Positions 36,318 through 45,485 of a stretch of 64,000 nucleotides of DNA are shown here, piece after piece. How positions within the stretch are numbered: position 1 is the first letter of the stretch; each line of letters opens with the position of its first letter. A model generated the notes under the pieces. That model saw only the letters and a program-made list of their open reading frames with translations. It did no database searches and was not told the DNA's origin. Position numbers and translations under genes: made by a program. Location of the stretch: positions 930,001 through 994,000 of the forward strand of contig NZ_JAIVAC010000001.1 of NCBI RefSeq assembly GCF_020171655.1, read 5' to 3'. This stretch comes from Exiguobacterium aestuarii (GTDB lineage Bacteria; Bacillota; Bacilli; Exiguobacteriales; Exiguobacteriaceae).

Positions 36318-37537
36318 CCTTTTTTAATTCGTTGTATGAGGGCCCATAGTCCATCTTTTGCAGCCCGCAGCCGAATGACGTTACGTTCTTGATGCGGATA
36401 AACACGCTCGATGACCTCGATTCCATCCGGTGTTTTCACCCCGATGTAGACGGTACCGACGGGACGTCCTGAATTTGAGGTTGGTCCAGCTTCACCGGTA
36501 AACGAAAGCGCGTAGTCCGCATTTGTTTGTTTAACTAATCCATCTACCATCTCATAAGCAACTTCTTTTGAGACGACTGAGTGCTGTTCAATTGTATCAA
36601 GAGCGACCCCTAAATACCTATTTTTTAGCTCATCTGAATAGGTGACGACCCCCCCTAAAAAGACAGCCGATGCTCCCGGAGTCGATGTGATCATCGATTG
36701 GACTTCTCCTCCGGTCAATGACTCAGCAATTGCGAGTGTTTGGTGATGACGTGTCAATGATTGCACGAGGTGTGAGGCAATCGTTTCATCATCTGACCCA
36801 AAATAATACGAACCGACACGTTGTAAGATTTCATCTTTCATTTCTTCAATCATCAGTCGTGCAGCCGTATCATCTACCGCCCGAGCACTGATTCGAAGTC
36901 TCGCTTCTCCTGTCTCAGCATAAGGTGCGACAGTCGGGTTAGACCCGTTCAACAAGTCTTTGACGGCATCATCAAGTGCCGATTCTCCAATTTCATAAAA
37001 TCGTAACGATTCTGAGACGAGCGTCGCGCCTGAAAACTTTTTCGGAAACGTCGCATCGATGAGCGCCCGCATCTCGCGTGGCACACCAGGAAGTAGCATC
37101 CACGTCGTCTCCCCTTCAATCCACATACCTGGAGCCAGACCGACCGGATTTTGTAAAACGTCCGCACCTGACAAGACGTCCGCCTGACGAGCGTCCCCTT
37201 CATTCATCTCACGGTTACGTGACTGAAGAAATTGTTGAATCGTGTGAAACGCCTCTTCGTCTCGAACAATCGGGCGTTCGAGCAAATCAGACAAGACTGT
37301 CTTCGTGACATCATCTGCCGTCGGTCCAAGTCCACCTGTAACGATGACAAGGTCTGAACGACGAAGCGCAATCTCGAACGTCTCCCGCATTCGTTCCGCG
37401 TTATCCCCGACAACTTGATGATACAAGACCGAGACACCGTATTTCGACAGTTGTTCCGATATGTAACTCGCATTCGTATTGACGATTTCTCCTAAGAGCA
37501 ACTCGCTTCCTACCGCAATGATTTCGGCTCGTTTCAT
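36311..37537 (-). CDS. cinA: CinA, competence/damage-inducible protein (NMN/ADP-ribose processing)
   Basis: 408 residues with two domains: N-terminal MoaB/MogA-like domain (IIAVGSELLLGEIVNTNASYISEQL, TGGLGPTADDVT) and C-terminal CinA amidohydrolase domain (IAESLTGGEVQSMITSTPGAS, GGVVTYSDELK, ALSFTGEAGP). The family includes nicotinamide-nucleotide amidohydrolases (PncC) and ADP-ribose pyrophosphatases in NAD recycling. RBS GAGGAGG. It lies between pgsA (terminated upstream) and recA, the conserved order. Confidence 0.95.
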   Translation of the reverse strand: MKRAEIIAVGSELLLGEIVNTNASYISEQLSKYGVSVLYHQVVGDNAERMRETFEIALRRSDLVIVTGGLGPTADDVTKTVLSDLLERPIVRDEEAFHTIQQFLQSRNREMNEGDARQADVLSGADVLQNPVGLAPGMWIEGETTWMLLPGVPREMRALIDATFPKKFSGATLVSESLRFYEIGESALDDAVKDLLNGSNPTVAPYAETGEARLRISARAVDDTAARLMIEEMKDEILQRVGSYYFGSDDETIASHLVQSLTRHHQTLAIAESLTGGEVQSMITSTPGASAVFLGGVVTYSDELKNRYLGVALDTIEQHSVVSKEVAYEMVDGLVKQTNADYALSFTGEAGPTSNSGRPVGTVYIGVKTPDGIEVIERVYPHQERNVIRLRAAKDGLWALIQRIKKGE

Positions 37538-37557
37538 CTTATTTCCTCCTCGACTTC

Positions 37558-37594
37558 AAAAAAAAGACGAGCTAGATCAACCAACTCGTCTTTG
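37558..37594 (-). terminator. Intrinsic terminator of pgsA
   Basis: AAAGACGAG / CTCGTCTTT stem with a 13-base loop and T9 on the minus strand, directly upstream of the cinA ribosome site. Confidence 0.85.
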
Positions 37595-37599
37595 TCGAC

Positions 37600-38178
37600 T
37601 TACATCGACTTCACAATAATCTTGTAGTTTTGTGCGAAATACTCGGCACCTGAGTAAATCGTGAGTGCGAGTGCCAACCACATCGCCCATTCCCCAAACG
37701 GGATGCCGACATAACTGAAAATCGGGTTACCGAATAGGAGGAAAATGATAGCGAACAGTTGCACCCATGTTTTAGCTTTGCCTGACTTACCCGCCGCGAC
37801 GACAATCCCTTCGTCGGCAGCGACAAGTCGAAGACCCGTGACCGCAAACTCACGAGAAAGAATCACGACAACGACCCACGCAGCCACGAGGTCCATCTCG
37901 ACGAGCAACACGAGCGCCGCTGTCACGAGTAGTTTGTCCGCGAGCGGGTCCATGAATTTCCCAAAGTTCGTGACCAAGTTGTGTTTCCGCGCCAAATGAC
38001 CGTCCAACCAGTCTGTAATGGCCGCGATGGTAAAGATGACACCAGCGATAAATTGGTGTAGCGGGATCTCAGCACCTAAAAAGGCAATGTTTCCCCAATC
38101 AAAATCAACAGCGAGTAAGACGACGAATACGGGAATCAACACCACGCGTAACATCGTCAATCGGTTAGGTAGGTTCAT
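37600..38178 (-). CDS. pgsA: CDP-diacylglycerol--glycerol-3-phosphate 3-phosphatidyltransferase
   Basis: 192 residues, integral membrane CDP-alcohol phosphatidyltransferase. The metal/CDP motif D-G-x2-A-R-x8-G-x3-D-x3-D is visible as DWLDGHLARKHNLVTNFGKFMDPLADK. It makes phosphatidylglycerophosphate, the first committed step to phosphatidylglycerol and cardiolipin. ATG with GGAGGCG 8 bases upstream. Follows the rodZ-like gene by 32 bases as in B. subtilis ymfM-pgsA. Confidence 0.96.
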   Translation of the reverse strand: MNLPNRLTMLRVVLIPVFVVLLAVDFDWGNIAFLGAEIPLHQFIAGVIFTIAAITDWLDGHLARKHNLVTNFGKFMDPLADKLLVTAALVLLVEMDLVAAWVVVVILSREFAVTGLRLVAADEGIVVAAGKSGKAKTWVQLFAIIFLLFGNPIFSYVGIPFGEWAMWLALALTIYSGAEYFAQNYKIIVKSM

Positions 38179-38210
38179 GTAGAACGCCTCCTCTTAGAAG
38201 GAGAGTCGAC

Positions 38211-39083
38211 TTATTCTGCGTCAACTCTCTTTACAAATATATTTTGTGTGACCGGAGACTCTTGAAGCTCGAGCTCGCGACCGTTGACGACGATTTTCTC
38301 AACACCTGCGATGAGTCCGATTCGGATTCGTAACGTGTCCGTTTCAGCATCTTCAATGACAATCGGATTCTGTTTCGATTGATTCGGATACTCAGGCGCA
38401 AGGAACGGACCTTCAAGTGATGTATCACGAACACCGACATATGAAGCTGGCGATTCTTTCACATAAATCTCGGTCGATAGTTTATCGCTCGTAGCGAGCT
38501 CATATGTGATGTCTGCCCCGTTCGATTCCGTTACCGCAATTGGACCGGATTCCGCTGGCGGTTCTTCCTCAGCAGGTTCCTCTGATACCGGTTCTTCCTC
38601 GGCTGGTTCATCCGCTGGGACATCCTCGTTCTGGTCGAGTGTGACATTTGAACTCGGTGGTTCAGCCGGACTTGCGTCTTGTCCACCGAAGTCGATGCTT
38701 CTCACGGCAAAATAGATTGCTGTAATGAGCAAAAAGACGGTAAGGGCGAGAAGTACTTTCGGAACCCATCGCGATACTCGACTCGTCGACTCGGACGCTT
38801 TGGAATACGTCTTTTTACGAGAAAGTTGAACGGATGGCTGTGCTTCGATTTTTGGTAAATCTTTTGCGTAAGTCTCATACAATTCGTCCACATCGAGACC
38901 GAGTGACTCCGCATACGTTTTAATGAACGCCCGTGCATAGAAAGAGCCAGGGAGATTTTTGTAATCACCTTCCTCGATCGCGATGATATAGCGCTTTTGA
39001 ATCTTCGTCGTCTGCTGGATTTGGTCGAGCGTCAATCCGCTCTCCTCACGCTTTTGTTTCAAAAAAGTCCCTAGTTCTGTCAC
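38211..39083 (-). CDS. rodZ: RodZ-like cell-shape protein (YmfM)
   Basis: 290 residues: N-terminal Cro-type helix-turn-helix (LGTFLKQKREESGLTLDQIQQTTKIQKRYIIAIEEGDYKNLPGSFYARAFIKTYAESLGLD), a basic linker, one membrane segment (about 106-126, VLLALTVFLLITAIYFAV), an acidic low-complexity spacer of EEP/EEPV repeats, and a DUF4115-type extracellular domain. RodZ links MreB to the cell-wall machinery. GTG at 39083 is chosen because GAAGGTG lies 9 bases before it; the longer frame begins inside that site. Upstream of pgsA and downstream of ymfK. Confidence 0.9.
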   Translation of the reverse strand: MTELGTFLKQKREESGLTLDQIQQTTKIQKRYIIAIEEGDYKNLPGSFYARAFIKTYAESLGLDVDELYETYAKDLPKIEAQPSVQLSRKKTYSKASESTSRVSRWVPKVLLALTVFLLITAIYFAVRSIDFGGQDASPAEPPSSNVTLDQNEDVPADEPAEEEPVSEEPAEEEPPAESGPIAVTESNGADITYELATSDKLSTEIYVKESPASYVGVRDTSLEGPFLAPEYPNQSKQNPIVIEDAETDTLRIRIGLIAGVEKIVVNGRELELQESPVTQNIFVKRVDAE

Positions 39084-39110
39084 AGGGGTCCACACCTTCC
39101 ATTCACATAA

Positions 39111-39887
39111 TTATTCAAACCATTCTGACTCACGATGCGTTTCTTGTGGGATGATAATCGTCTCATCCGGATTGTTTCTCAATTCAATAATATAATCAAA
39201 GTCTTCGTACACGCAATCGGTGTTTCGGACATAAAGGTCAGGGTGTTCAATGACCTTCACGGCAGGCAACCGCATGACCTCACGGATCAGTTGACGATGT
39301 CGCTCGTCCATCGTACGCGTAGAGACCGCTCCATCGATTATGTATACATGATCGCCTTCCCGCTCTTCTTCAAACAAAGAGGTTCGGACCGTCTGTTTCA
39401 TGAGGGTCGATGACAAGAACAACCACCGTTTATTCGCACACACACTGGCTGCAACGATGGATTCTGTTTTCCCAACGCGCGGGTTCCCCCGTACGCCAAT
39501 CAATAGATGACGTTCTTCTTTCATCAGTTCTGCTACGAAATCAACAAGAATCCCTAAGTCTTCTCGGACGAAACGGAACGTTTTCTTATCATCGCTGTCG
39601 TGGTCGATGTAACGACCATGTCGAATCGCTATCCGGTCCCGTAATTTCGGGCGGCGCAATTTGATGACTGCGATGGCTTCCATACGTTTTAAAATATGCT
39701 CGAGTCGATGGACATGATCTGCAGCCGGAGCTTTGAGCAGCATGCCACGACGTTGCAGGTCGACTCCATTAATGGTGACGATGGAGATTTGAAGCATTCC
39801 CATGAGAGACGCGATGTCTCCGAGGATACCCGGTCGATTTTGACACAATTCATATTCGAGATACCACTCTTCGAATTTATGTTCCAT
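39111..39887 (-). CDS. ymfK: DUF3388 protein with ACT-like and P-loop regions (YmfK)
   Basis: 258 residues. N-terminus resembles an ACT domain (WYLEYELCQNRPGILGDIASLMGMLQISIVTINGVD), and the centre carries a P-loop (GVRGNPRVGKTES, about residues 130-142) followed by FLSSTLMKQ and DHVYIIDGAV, so nucleotide binding is likely. The family is confined to Bacillales; its function is unknown. It sits 27 bases upstream of rodZ and after ymfI, conserved next to the M16 peptidase pair. Confidence 0.87.
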   Translation of the reverse strand: MEHKFEEWYLEYELCQNRPGILGDIASLMGMLQISIVTINGVDLQRRGMLLKAPAADHVHRLEHILKRMEAIAVIKLRRPKLRDRIAIRHGRYIDHDSDDKKTFRFVREDLGILVDFVAELMKEERHLLIGVRGNPRVGKTESIVAASVCANKRWLFLSSTLMKQTVRTSLFEEEREGDHVYIIDGAVSTRTMDERHRQLIREVMRLPAVKVIEHPDLYVRNTDCVYEDFDYIIELRNNPDETIIIPQETHRESEWFE

Positions 39888-39980
39888 CCCGAACCATCCT
39901 TTCGAGCAAATTCGCTACCTTGCCTATTTTAAATTATTTTAGAAGAATTGAAAAGAACTCGTTTATGCATCTTGATGAGA

Positions 39981-40676
39981 TCATTGCCAACCGCCATCAA
40001 TGCGTAATACTGTGCCGGTCATATATGAAGCATCCGATGAGCATAAAAAACGGATCGTCTTCGCCACGTCTTCAGTGGTACCAAGACGCCCAAGTGGAAT
40101 ATCATCCATCACGGTTTGTTTCGACTCTTCTACCGTATCATTCATCGGCGTATCAATCCACCCTGGTGTGACCGCGTTGATTCGAACATTGAACGGTCCT
40201 GCTTCACGCGCAAACGCTTTGACGAAACCGAGTTGTGCCGCTTTGACCGTAGAATAGAACACTTCGGCTGCTGCCCCGACTTCACCCCAAACGCTTGAGA
40301 CGACGATAATATCTAGTGGATGGTCATACGGTTTACGCGCAACAACTGACTGAATCAATCGAACCATGGCGCGTACATGCACCTCGTAAAGTCGATCCAG
40401 CTCATCTACCGATTGGTCGACGACGAGACCGTGTAGCGCGTGACCAGCGACGTAGACGATTCGATCAACGGTATCGATTGACGACACCCACTTCTCTACT
40501 TCTGCTCGGTTCGATAAGTCACATATAATCAGTTCAGCCTGTAGCTTCTCAGTCTCCATCATTCGAGTAAGTGTCTCACGACCTCGATTCGCATGTAGCA
40601 AAAGCTCATCCTCACGAAAAGCGAGCGAGACTGCACGTCCAATCGCGCCGCTCGCTCCGACAATCAACGTCTTCAT
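39981..40676 (-). CDS. ymfI: Short-chain dehydrogenase/reductase (YmfI)
   Basis: 231 residues. NAD(P) site VGASGAIGRAVSLAF, the VYVAGHALHG region (NNAG equivalent degenerate to VAGHA), catalytic Ser and YxxxK in SSVWGEVGAAAEVFYSTVKAAQLGFVKA, and the C-terminal GTVLRIDGGWQ of FabG-like enzymes. It resembles 3-oxoacyl-ACP reductases; substrate unknown. ATG at 40676 overlaps the ymfH stop (ATGA), implying coupling; no separate ribosome site is seen. Confidence 0.9.
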   Translation of the reverse strand: MKTLIVGASGAIGRAVSLAFREDELLLHANRGRETLTRMMETEKLQAELIICDLSNRAEVEKWVSSIDTVDRIVYVAGHALHGLVVDQSVDELDRLYEVHVRAMVRLIQSVVARKPYDHPLDIIVVSSVWGEVGAAAEVFYSTVKAAQLGFVKAFAREAGPFNVRINAVTPGWIDTPMNDTVEESKQTVMDDIPLGRLGTTEDVAKTIRFLCSSDASYMTGTVLRIDGGWQ

Positions 40677-41932
40677 GGCTTTTTGACAACGCACACCGTT
40701 CGTTGCTCACTTCGGAACAATCGTACGTATGCTTCGTGAAGTTCATCTAATGTGATCGCATCGATCAAATTCGGAATCTCGAACAAGTTCCCGTCATTGA
40801 GTGCATACCGTGAGAACTGGTTGGCGATAAACTCTGGCGAATTCAGTGCTTTTAAAAATTGTCCCTGCATCATCCGCTTCTTACGATTGAGCGTCCCTTG
40901 ATCAAGATGAAGCGGGCGCTCCAACGCACCCGTGACACGTTCGACAAAGGCATCGACATGGGACGTTTCCATCGACAGTGCGGCGAAGGCGAACGTCTCT
41001 TCTGACGTATAATCAAATGAGAATGCATCATCGATTAGCCCTTCTGCGTACAATTCCGTGTAGAGGGGTGCTGTCGTATCGAAGAGCGCGTGCATGAGGA
41101 GTTCCACCGTCAACTCTTGTTTGAGACCGGCTTCTCCAGCTTGTGGGACATCTTTATAGCCAATCATCACTTTCGGAACCGAGACATCCATCTCAATGAC
41201 CCGTTCTGACAGACGAACCGTGATCGGCTCTTCCACCGTCTCACGTGCGCTTAAAGGTGGCGCGTCAAATGATTTAGCTGCCTGATTGTCACGAATCAAT
41301 TCAAGCATCTCATCCGGTTCGATGTTCCCGACGACGAACAACGCCATGTTGCTCGGATGGTAGAATGCCTGATGACACGTATACAAATCTTCTGCCGTGA
41401 TTTTTGAGATTGATTCGATTGTTCCGGCGATATCGATTTTGACGGGATGCGTCTCATACATCGCTTCGATCAATCCGAAATAAAGACGCCATCCCGGATT
41501 ATCTTGATACATCTGAATCTCTTGACCGATGATGCCCTTTTCTTTCTCGACTGACTCTTTCGTGAAATATGGTTCTTGAACGAAATTGAGTAGCGTTTGA
41601 ACGTTTTCCGGCACGTTCGATGTCGCCCCGAACAAGTATGCCGTCCGCGTGAATGAGGTAAAGGCATTCGCTGACGCTCCTTGGCGTCCGAACTGTTGGA
41701 AGACATCGCCATCCTCTTTTTCGAACATCTTATGCTCTAAGAAATGTGCGATTCCATCCGGCACCTCTACCCAATCCTCTAATTTGAAGCGACGGTCAAT
41801 CGAACCATATTTCGTCGTGAACGTCGCGAACGTTTTCTCATATCCAGTCTTCTTCAGCAAATACACGGAGAGGCCATTGTCGAGAACGTGGTGATGTAAT
41901 GTCTCTCCGACGTTTGGGAAATCTAGTTTCAT
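40673..41932 (-). CDS. ymfH: M16 family zinc peptidase (YmfH)
   Basis: 419 residues, insulinase fold. The inverted zinc motif HxxEH is present as HFLEH at residues 63-67, with the downstream Glu region (EKEKGIIGQEIQMYQD). Together with the preceding inactive homologue (41929-43167) it should form the two-chain chamber typical of M16 enzymes. In B. subtilis the corresponding proteins are linked to peptide processing and cell signalling; substrate unknown. Start overlaps the partner's stop by four bases. Confidence 0.92.
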   Translation of the reverse strand: MKLDFPNVGETLHHHVLDNGLSVYLLKKTGYEKTFATFTTKYGSIDRRFKLEDWVEVPDGIAHFLEHKMFEKEDGDVFQQFGRQGASANAFTSFTRTAYLFGATSNVPENVQTLLNFVQEPYFTKESVEKEKGIIGQEIQMYQDNPGWRLYFGLIEAMYETHPVKIDIAGTIESISKITAEDLYTCHQAFYHPSNMALFVVGNIEPDEMLELIRDNQAAKSFDAPPLSARETVEEPITVRLSERVIEMDVSVPKVMIGYKDVPQAGEAGLKQELTVELLMHALFDTTAPLYTELYAEGLIDDAFSFDYTSEETFAFAALSMETSHVDAFVERVTGALERPLHLDQGTLNRKKRMMQGQFLKALNSPEFIANQFSRYALNDGNLFEIPNLIDAITLDELHEAYVRLFRSEQRTVCVVKKP

Positions 41933-43167
41933 GCTTCTCCTCCTTTCAGACAGTAAACTGCTTCAAGCGAAATTTCATTCGCAAGCGCGATGACGTGGTC
42001 GCGTGTCGTACTCTCGATGATTGCCATCTCTTCATCGAGTGAAAACGGGCGTATGTCTGCACCACTCATCCATCCAATCAACTGACGAGGGCTGTCTCCG
42101 AGTTGGCGACGTTGGTGGAACAACATTTCTTTCGTCTGTTGTAACGTCTCGTCTTCGAACTCACCCGCCTGCAGTGCTTTTAATTGCTCTTCGATAATGT
42201 GCTCGGTCTTTTGTTGATTCGATGCATCGATCCCCGCATACACGAACAGTTTTCGACTGAGCGAACTGTATTGTGACGCGGCGTAGTAGGCCAAACTTTC
42301 TTTTTCACGGACGTTCATGAACAGCTTCGAGTGCGGGAACCCACCGAATAATCCGTTCACGACTTGCATACGGATGGCATCTTCTGTCCGCGGGTCGACG
42401 TCAATCGCGTAGGCGAGATGAAGTTTACTTTGCTTGATGTCTTGATGCTCTTCTAAGCGTTTGAACTCACCACGACTCGATTCGGGCAGACGTCTCGGCT
42501 GACGCGTCCCGAGCGATTCGAGCGGGTTAAATGCCTGTTCGACTTGTTGACGGTCGACATCGCCGACGACATAAATGTCGACACGATCGTTCTGAATCAT
42601 CGATTGATAAGCATTGAAAAGTGATTTCGGCGTGACGTGATCGAGCTGTTCGAGCGTACCGAGAGACGGGATGGCGAGTTCGCCTCCGAGCATCTCTTGC
42701 AGACGCTGTTGAGCGAAACGCATCTTGTCATCATAGACTGACTCGATTCGCTGACGCTGCAATCGGCGTTCTTGCTCCACGATGAGCGGTTGGAACGCGC
42801 CATCATAGACATTCGGACGAAGTAACACTTCCTCCAGTAATTGAATGGCCTGACTCAAGACGTCTTCACCGACAAGATTGTCATTAACGACTTCGAGTTG
42901 AAATTGAATGACATGCTCTTTCCCAATTTTTGATGCGCCTGCATACAAGTTTGTATCATATAAATCTTCTAGCGGTGTGTGAAATAACTCAATTGATGGA
43001 TAAGCTTCTGTCGATTTTTCCATAATGAATGGAAGCAGTGCCCGGTCTGCCACCGTGTCCTGAGACAGCGGGGCCGCAAACGAGACGAGGCAAGTCGTCG
43101 TTTTAAATTTTTTGGTCGGATAGACCGAATAGTGCAATTGATGTTGGAACTGTTCGATTCCTTTCAT
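41929..43167 (-). CDS. ymfF: M16 family peptidase-like protein, non-catalytic partner (YmfF)
   Basis: 412 residues with M16 repeats, but the HxxEH position reads FIMEKSTEAYP, so zinc ligands are missing. C-terminal features (NVREKESLAYYAASQYSS, substrate-binding R/Y segment) are kept, as in non-catalytic M16 partner subunits. ATG at 43167 follows GGAGTG at 8 bases; the longer frame (43284) lies in the upstream gene and is rejected. ATGA-type overlap with ymfH indicates stoichiometric expression. Confidence 0.9.
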   Translation of the reverse strand: MKGIEQFQHQLHYSVYPTKKFKTTTCLVSFAAPLSQDTVADRALLPFIMEKSTEAYPSIELFHTPLEDLYDTNLYAGASKIGKEHVIQFQLEVVNDNLVGEDVLSQAIQLLEEVLLRPNVYDGAFQPLIVEQERRLQRQRIESVYDDKMRFAQQRLQEMLGGELAIPSLGTLEQLDHVTPKSLFNAYQSMIQNDRVDIYVVGDVDRQQVEQAFNPLESLGTRQPRRLPESSRGEFKRLEEHQDIKQSKLHLAYAIDVDPRTEDAIRMQVVNGLFGGFPHSKLFMNVREKESLAYYAASQYSSLSRKLFVYAGIDASNQQKTEHIIEEQLKALQAGEFEDETLQQTKEMLFHQRRQLGDSPRQLIGWMSGADIRPFSLDEEMAIIESTTRDHVIALANEISLEAVYCLKGGEA

Positions 43168-43174
43168 CAGCCGA

Positions 43175-43726
43175 TCACTCCTTTTTTCGTTTTGGTTGAA
43201 ACACGGCAGCGCCGCGTGCATATTCTTGGTCCGGTACGCCTGCGACAACATTCGCATATCGCGCGACCGTGAAAAGATAGTCACTCAATCGGTTAAAATA
43301 TGGAAGTTGTCGGTCGGCGACACCGAGTGCGGTCAAATCTCGTTCGACACGACGGCAAACGGATCGCGCCACATGCAGGCTCGCCGCAGCGACACTTCCT
43401 CCCGGTAAGATGAAACGCACGAGTTCTGGACATGATTTTTCCCATTCGTCCATCCATTGTTCAAGTTCCGTCACAATCGACAAATCGACCGTTTTCGGGG
43501 GCGCGTCCGTATACATCAGCTCCGAACCGAGGTCAAACAAGTCGTGCTGAATCTTCGTCAGCTGTTCCCGGAGCGACTCGTCGGTCTGTTGCGCAATCGC
43601 TAATCCGATGTGACTGTTCAATTCATCAAGATGTCCCATCGCTTCAATTTGAGGATGATGTTTGTCGACACGGCTACCAATCAGTGATGTTTCACCCGTG
43701 TCGCCCGTGCGTGTATATCGCTTCAT
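43175..43726 (-). CDS. Cob(I)yrinic acid a,c-diamide adenosyltransferase, PduO type
   Basis: 183 residues. Family blocks: YTRTGDTGETSLIGSRVDKHHPQIEAMGHLDELNSHIG and the ATP/cobalamin region FILPGGSVAAASLHVARSVCRRVERDLTAL, then FNRLSDYLFTVARYAN. It transfers an adenosyl group from ATP to cob(I)alamin to make coenzyme B12. Starts with ATG at 43726 (AAGGGGG site). It ends 7 bases before the M16 pair, so may be co-transcribed with it; no cobalamin-dependent enzyme is in the window. Confidence 0.93.
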   Translation of the reverse strand: MKRYTRTGDTGETSLIGSRVDKHHPQIEAMGHLDELNSHIGLAIAQQTDESLREQLTKIQHDLFDLGSELMYTDAPPKTVDLSIVTELEQWMDEWEKSCPELVRFILPGGSVAAASLHVARSVCRRVERDLTALGVADRQLPYFNRLSDYLFTVARYANVVAGVPDQEYARGAAVFQPKRKKE

Positions 43727-43775
43727 TCGGCTTCCCCCTTAAAATGCCACAAATGGTGACTCAGACGAGTCACCA

Positions 43776-45485
43776 TTATGAGATATGTGGTTGTTCAAAT
43801 GGTAAGTAAATGTCAAACGTCGTTCCGACACCGAGTGTGCTCGATACGCTGACTGTACCATGATGGGCATCGATCACATTTTTCACGATGGCTAAACCAA
43901 TCCCGGTACCGGTCTTCGACCCGCTCGTCCGTGCTTTGTCGGCTTTATAGAATCGCTCAAACACGAACGGTAAGTCCTCTTTCGGGATCCCGTGTCCTGT
44001 GTCGGTCAGTCGAATCTGCAACCCATCAGGCATCTCGGTCGCCTCAATTCGAATCTCTCCTGAATCGGTATGGGCGATGGCGTTGCCGATCAAGTTCGTG
44101 AATACTTGCTCGAGTCGGTCACCGTCTGCTTCAATCTGTCGATGCGGTACGTCCGTCTGTAATCGAATCTCTTTTTCAGATGCCATTTGATTGAACTTTC
44201 TCATGACACGTGGCAAGAAATCACCGATATCGAATGAACTGAATTGCATCGTTTCTTTACCCGATTCGATGCGGGCCAAATCAAGTAAGTCGTTGACAAG
44301 TCGCGCAAGTCGAAGAGATTCGTCATAAATGATTGACGCAAACTCTTTCGTCGCCTCGTCACTTTCTGTCATCCCGTCGATGATTGCCTCTGAATAACCT
44401 TGTAGCGTCACGAGCGGTGTCCGAAGTTCATGGCTAATGTTCGCCACGAAATCGGTCCGCATCTTATCGAGACGGTGGCTTTCAGATGTGTCGCGAATGA
44501 CGACGACAGCTCCTTCGAAATCATCCTCCCCGATGAGCGGCGTGACCGTCAACGTATAGTAACGGTCATCTTGTTTCACTTCAATCGTCTTCTCAGCCGT
44601 CCCTTCCATCACTTCTTCATACAGTGACAGAACGACTTCATGCGGCTGACCGTCTTGAAGCAACGGACTAGCCTGTGGATTGGTGACGATCACGTTTGCG
44701 TGACGGTCGAGCGTGATGACACCGTCCGCCATCGAACGAAGAATGGAGGCAAGTTGCAGACGTTCTCGGTCTAACGCATCGACATATTTCGCCAGTTGAC
44801 TGCTCATCGCGTTGAACGAGGCGGCAAGTTCTCCAATTTCGTCTCGAGTCTTCGTCTCAAGACGCAAGTCGAATTGTCCTTTCCCCGTCTTATTGACCGC
44901 ATCCCGCATCGCTCGGAGCGGCGCCGTGATCCGCGTCGATAAGAAGAAGGCGAACACGGTCGTCACGATGATGGCAGAAGCAACAGTCCAAAAAATGATT
45001 GTTCGTGCACCAGCATTTGCACTCGAAATCGCATCGAGTGGTTCAAGTAAGTAGAGTGTATATTGTCCGGTCGATAACGAAAACGTCGTCCGGTAGGCAA
45101 GAGCAGCTTGGTCATCAAAAGAAGAGAAATTACCGATGGCCGTTTCTCCGACTGCCTGATAGGTTTCCCAATCTTGACGTTCAAGTTCAACCATCAGCCC
45201 GTCCACTTGATTCCCGAAATTTGAGCGCGTGGTCCCGTTTTCTAAAATATAGTTCGCACCATATACTTCGATGATTTGATCAATCGTCTGGGACGTGTCA
45301 CCTTCATTCAACAACACCGACTGAACCTGTCCGCCAAGTTTGGCGAGGTGACCACGTTCTTGGTCGATGTGAAAAGAGTTGAAAAATTCAAGCATCAATA
45401 CCGAGACGATGAATAAGATGACGCTGACCAAAACGAGAATCGTCAGCCACAGTTTCGTGACGATGCTGTTTCGCCGAATCATCAT
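43776..45485 (-). CDS. resE: Sensor histidine kinase ResE
   Basis: 569 residues: membrane segments at about 13-30 and 163-184 flanking an extracellular sensor, HAMP (RITAPLRAMRDAVNKTGKGQFD), PAS (LDRERLQLASILRSMADGVITLD), HisKA with the phosphorylated His in FVANISHELRTPL, and HATPase boxes (IGNAIAHTDSG, DTGHGIPKEDLPFVFERFYK, GTGIGLAIVK). It phosphorylates ResD, controlling aerobic/anaerobic respiration and cytochrome c genes. The start overlaps the resD stop by four bases. Ends close to a cobalamin adenosyltransferase gene. Confidence 0.93.
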   Translation of the reverse strand: MMIRRNSIVTKLWLTILVLVSVILFIVSVLMLEFFNSFHIDQERGHLAKLGGQVQSVLLNEGDTSQTIDQIIEVYGANYILENGTTRSNFGNQVDGLMVELERQDWETYQAVGETAIGNFSSFDDQAALAYRTTFSLSTGQYTLYLLEPLDAISSANAGARTIIFWTVASAIIVTTVFAFFLSTRITAPLRAMRDAVNKTGKGQFDLRLETKTRDEIGELAASFNAMSSQLAKYVDALDRERLQLASILRSMADGVITLDRHANVIVTNPQASPLLQDGQPHEVVLSLYEEVMEGTAEKTIEVKQDDRYYTLTVTPLIGEDDFEGAVVVIRDTSESHRLDKMRTDFVANISHELRTPLVTLQGYSEAIIDGMTESDEATKEFASIIYDESLRLARLVNDLLDLARIESGKETMQFSSFDIGDFLPRVMRKFNQMASEKEIRLQTDVPHRQIEADGDRLEQVFTNLIGNAIAHTDSGEIRIEATEMPDGLQIRLTDTGHGIPKEDLPFVFERFYKADKARTSGSKTGTGIGLAIVKNVIDAHHGTVSVSSTLGVGTTFDIYLPFEQPHIS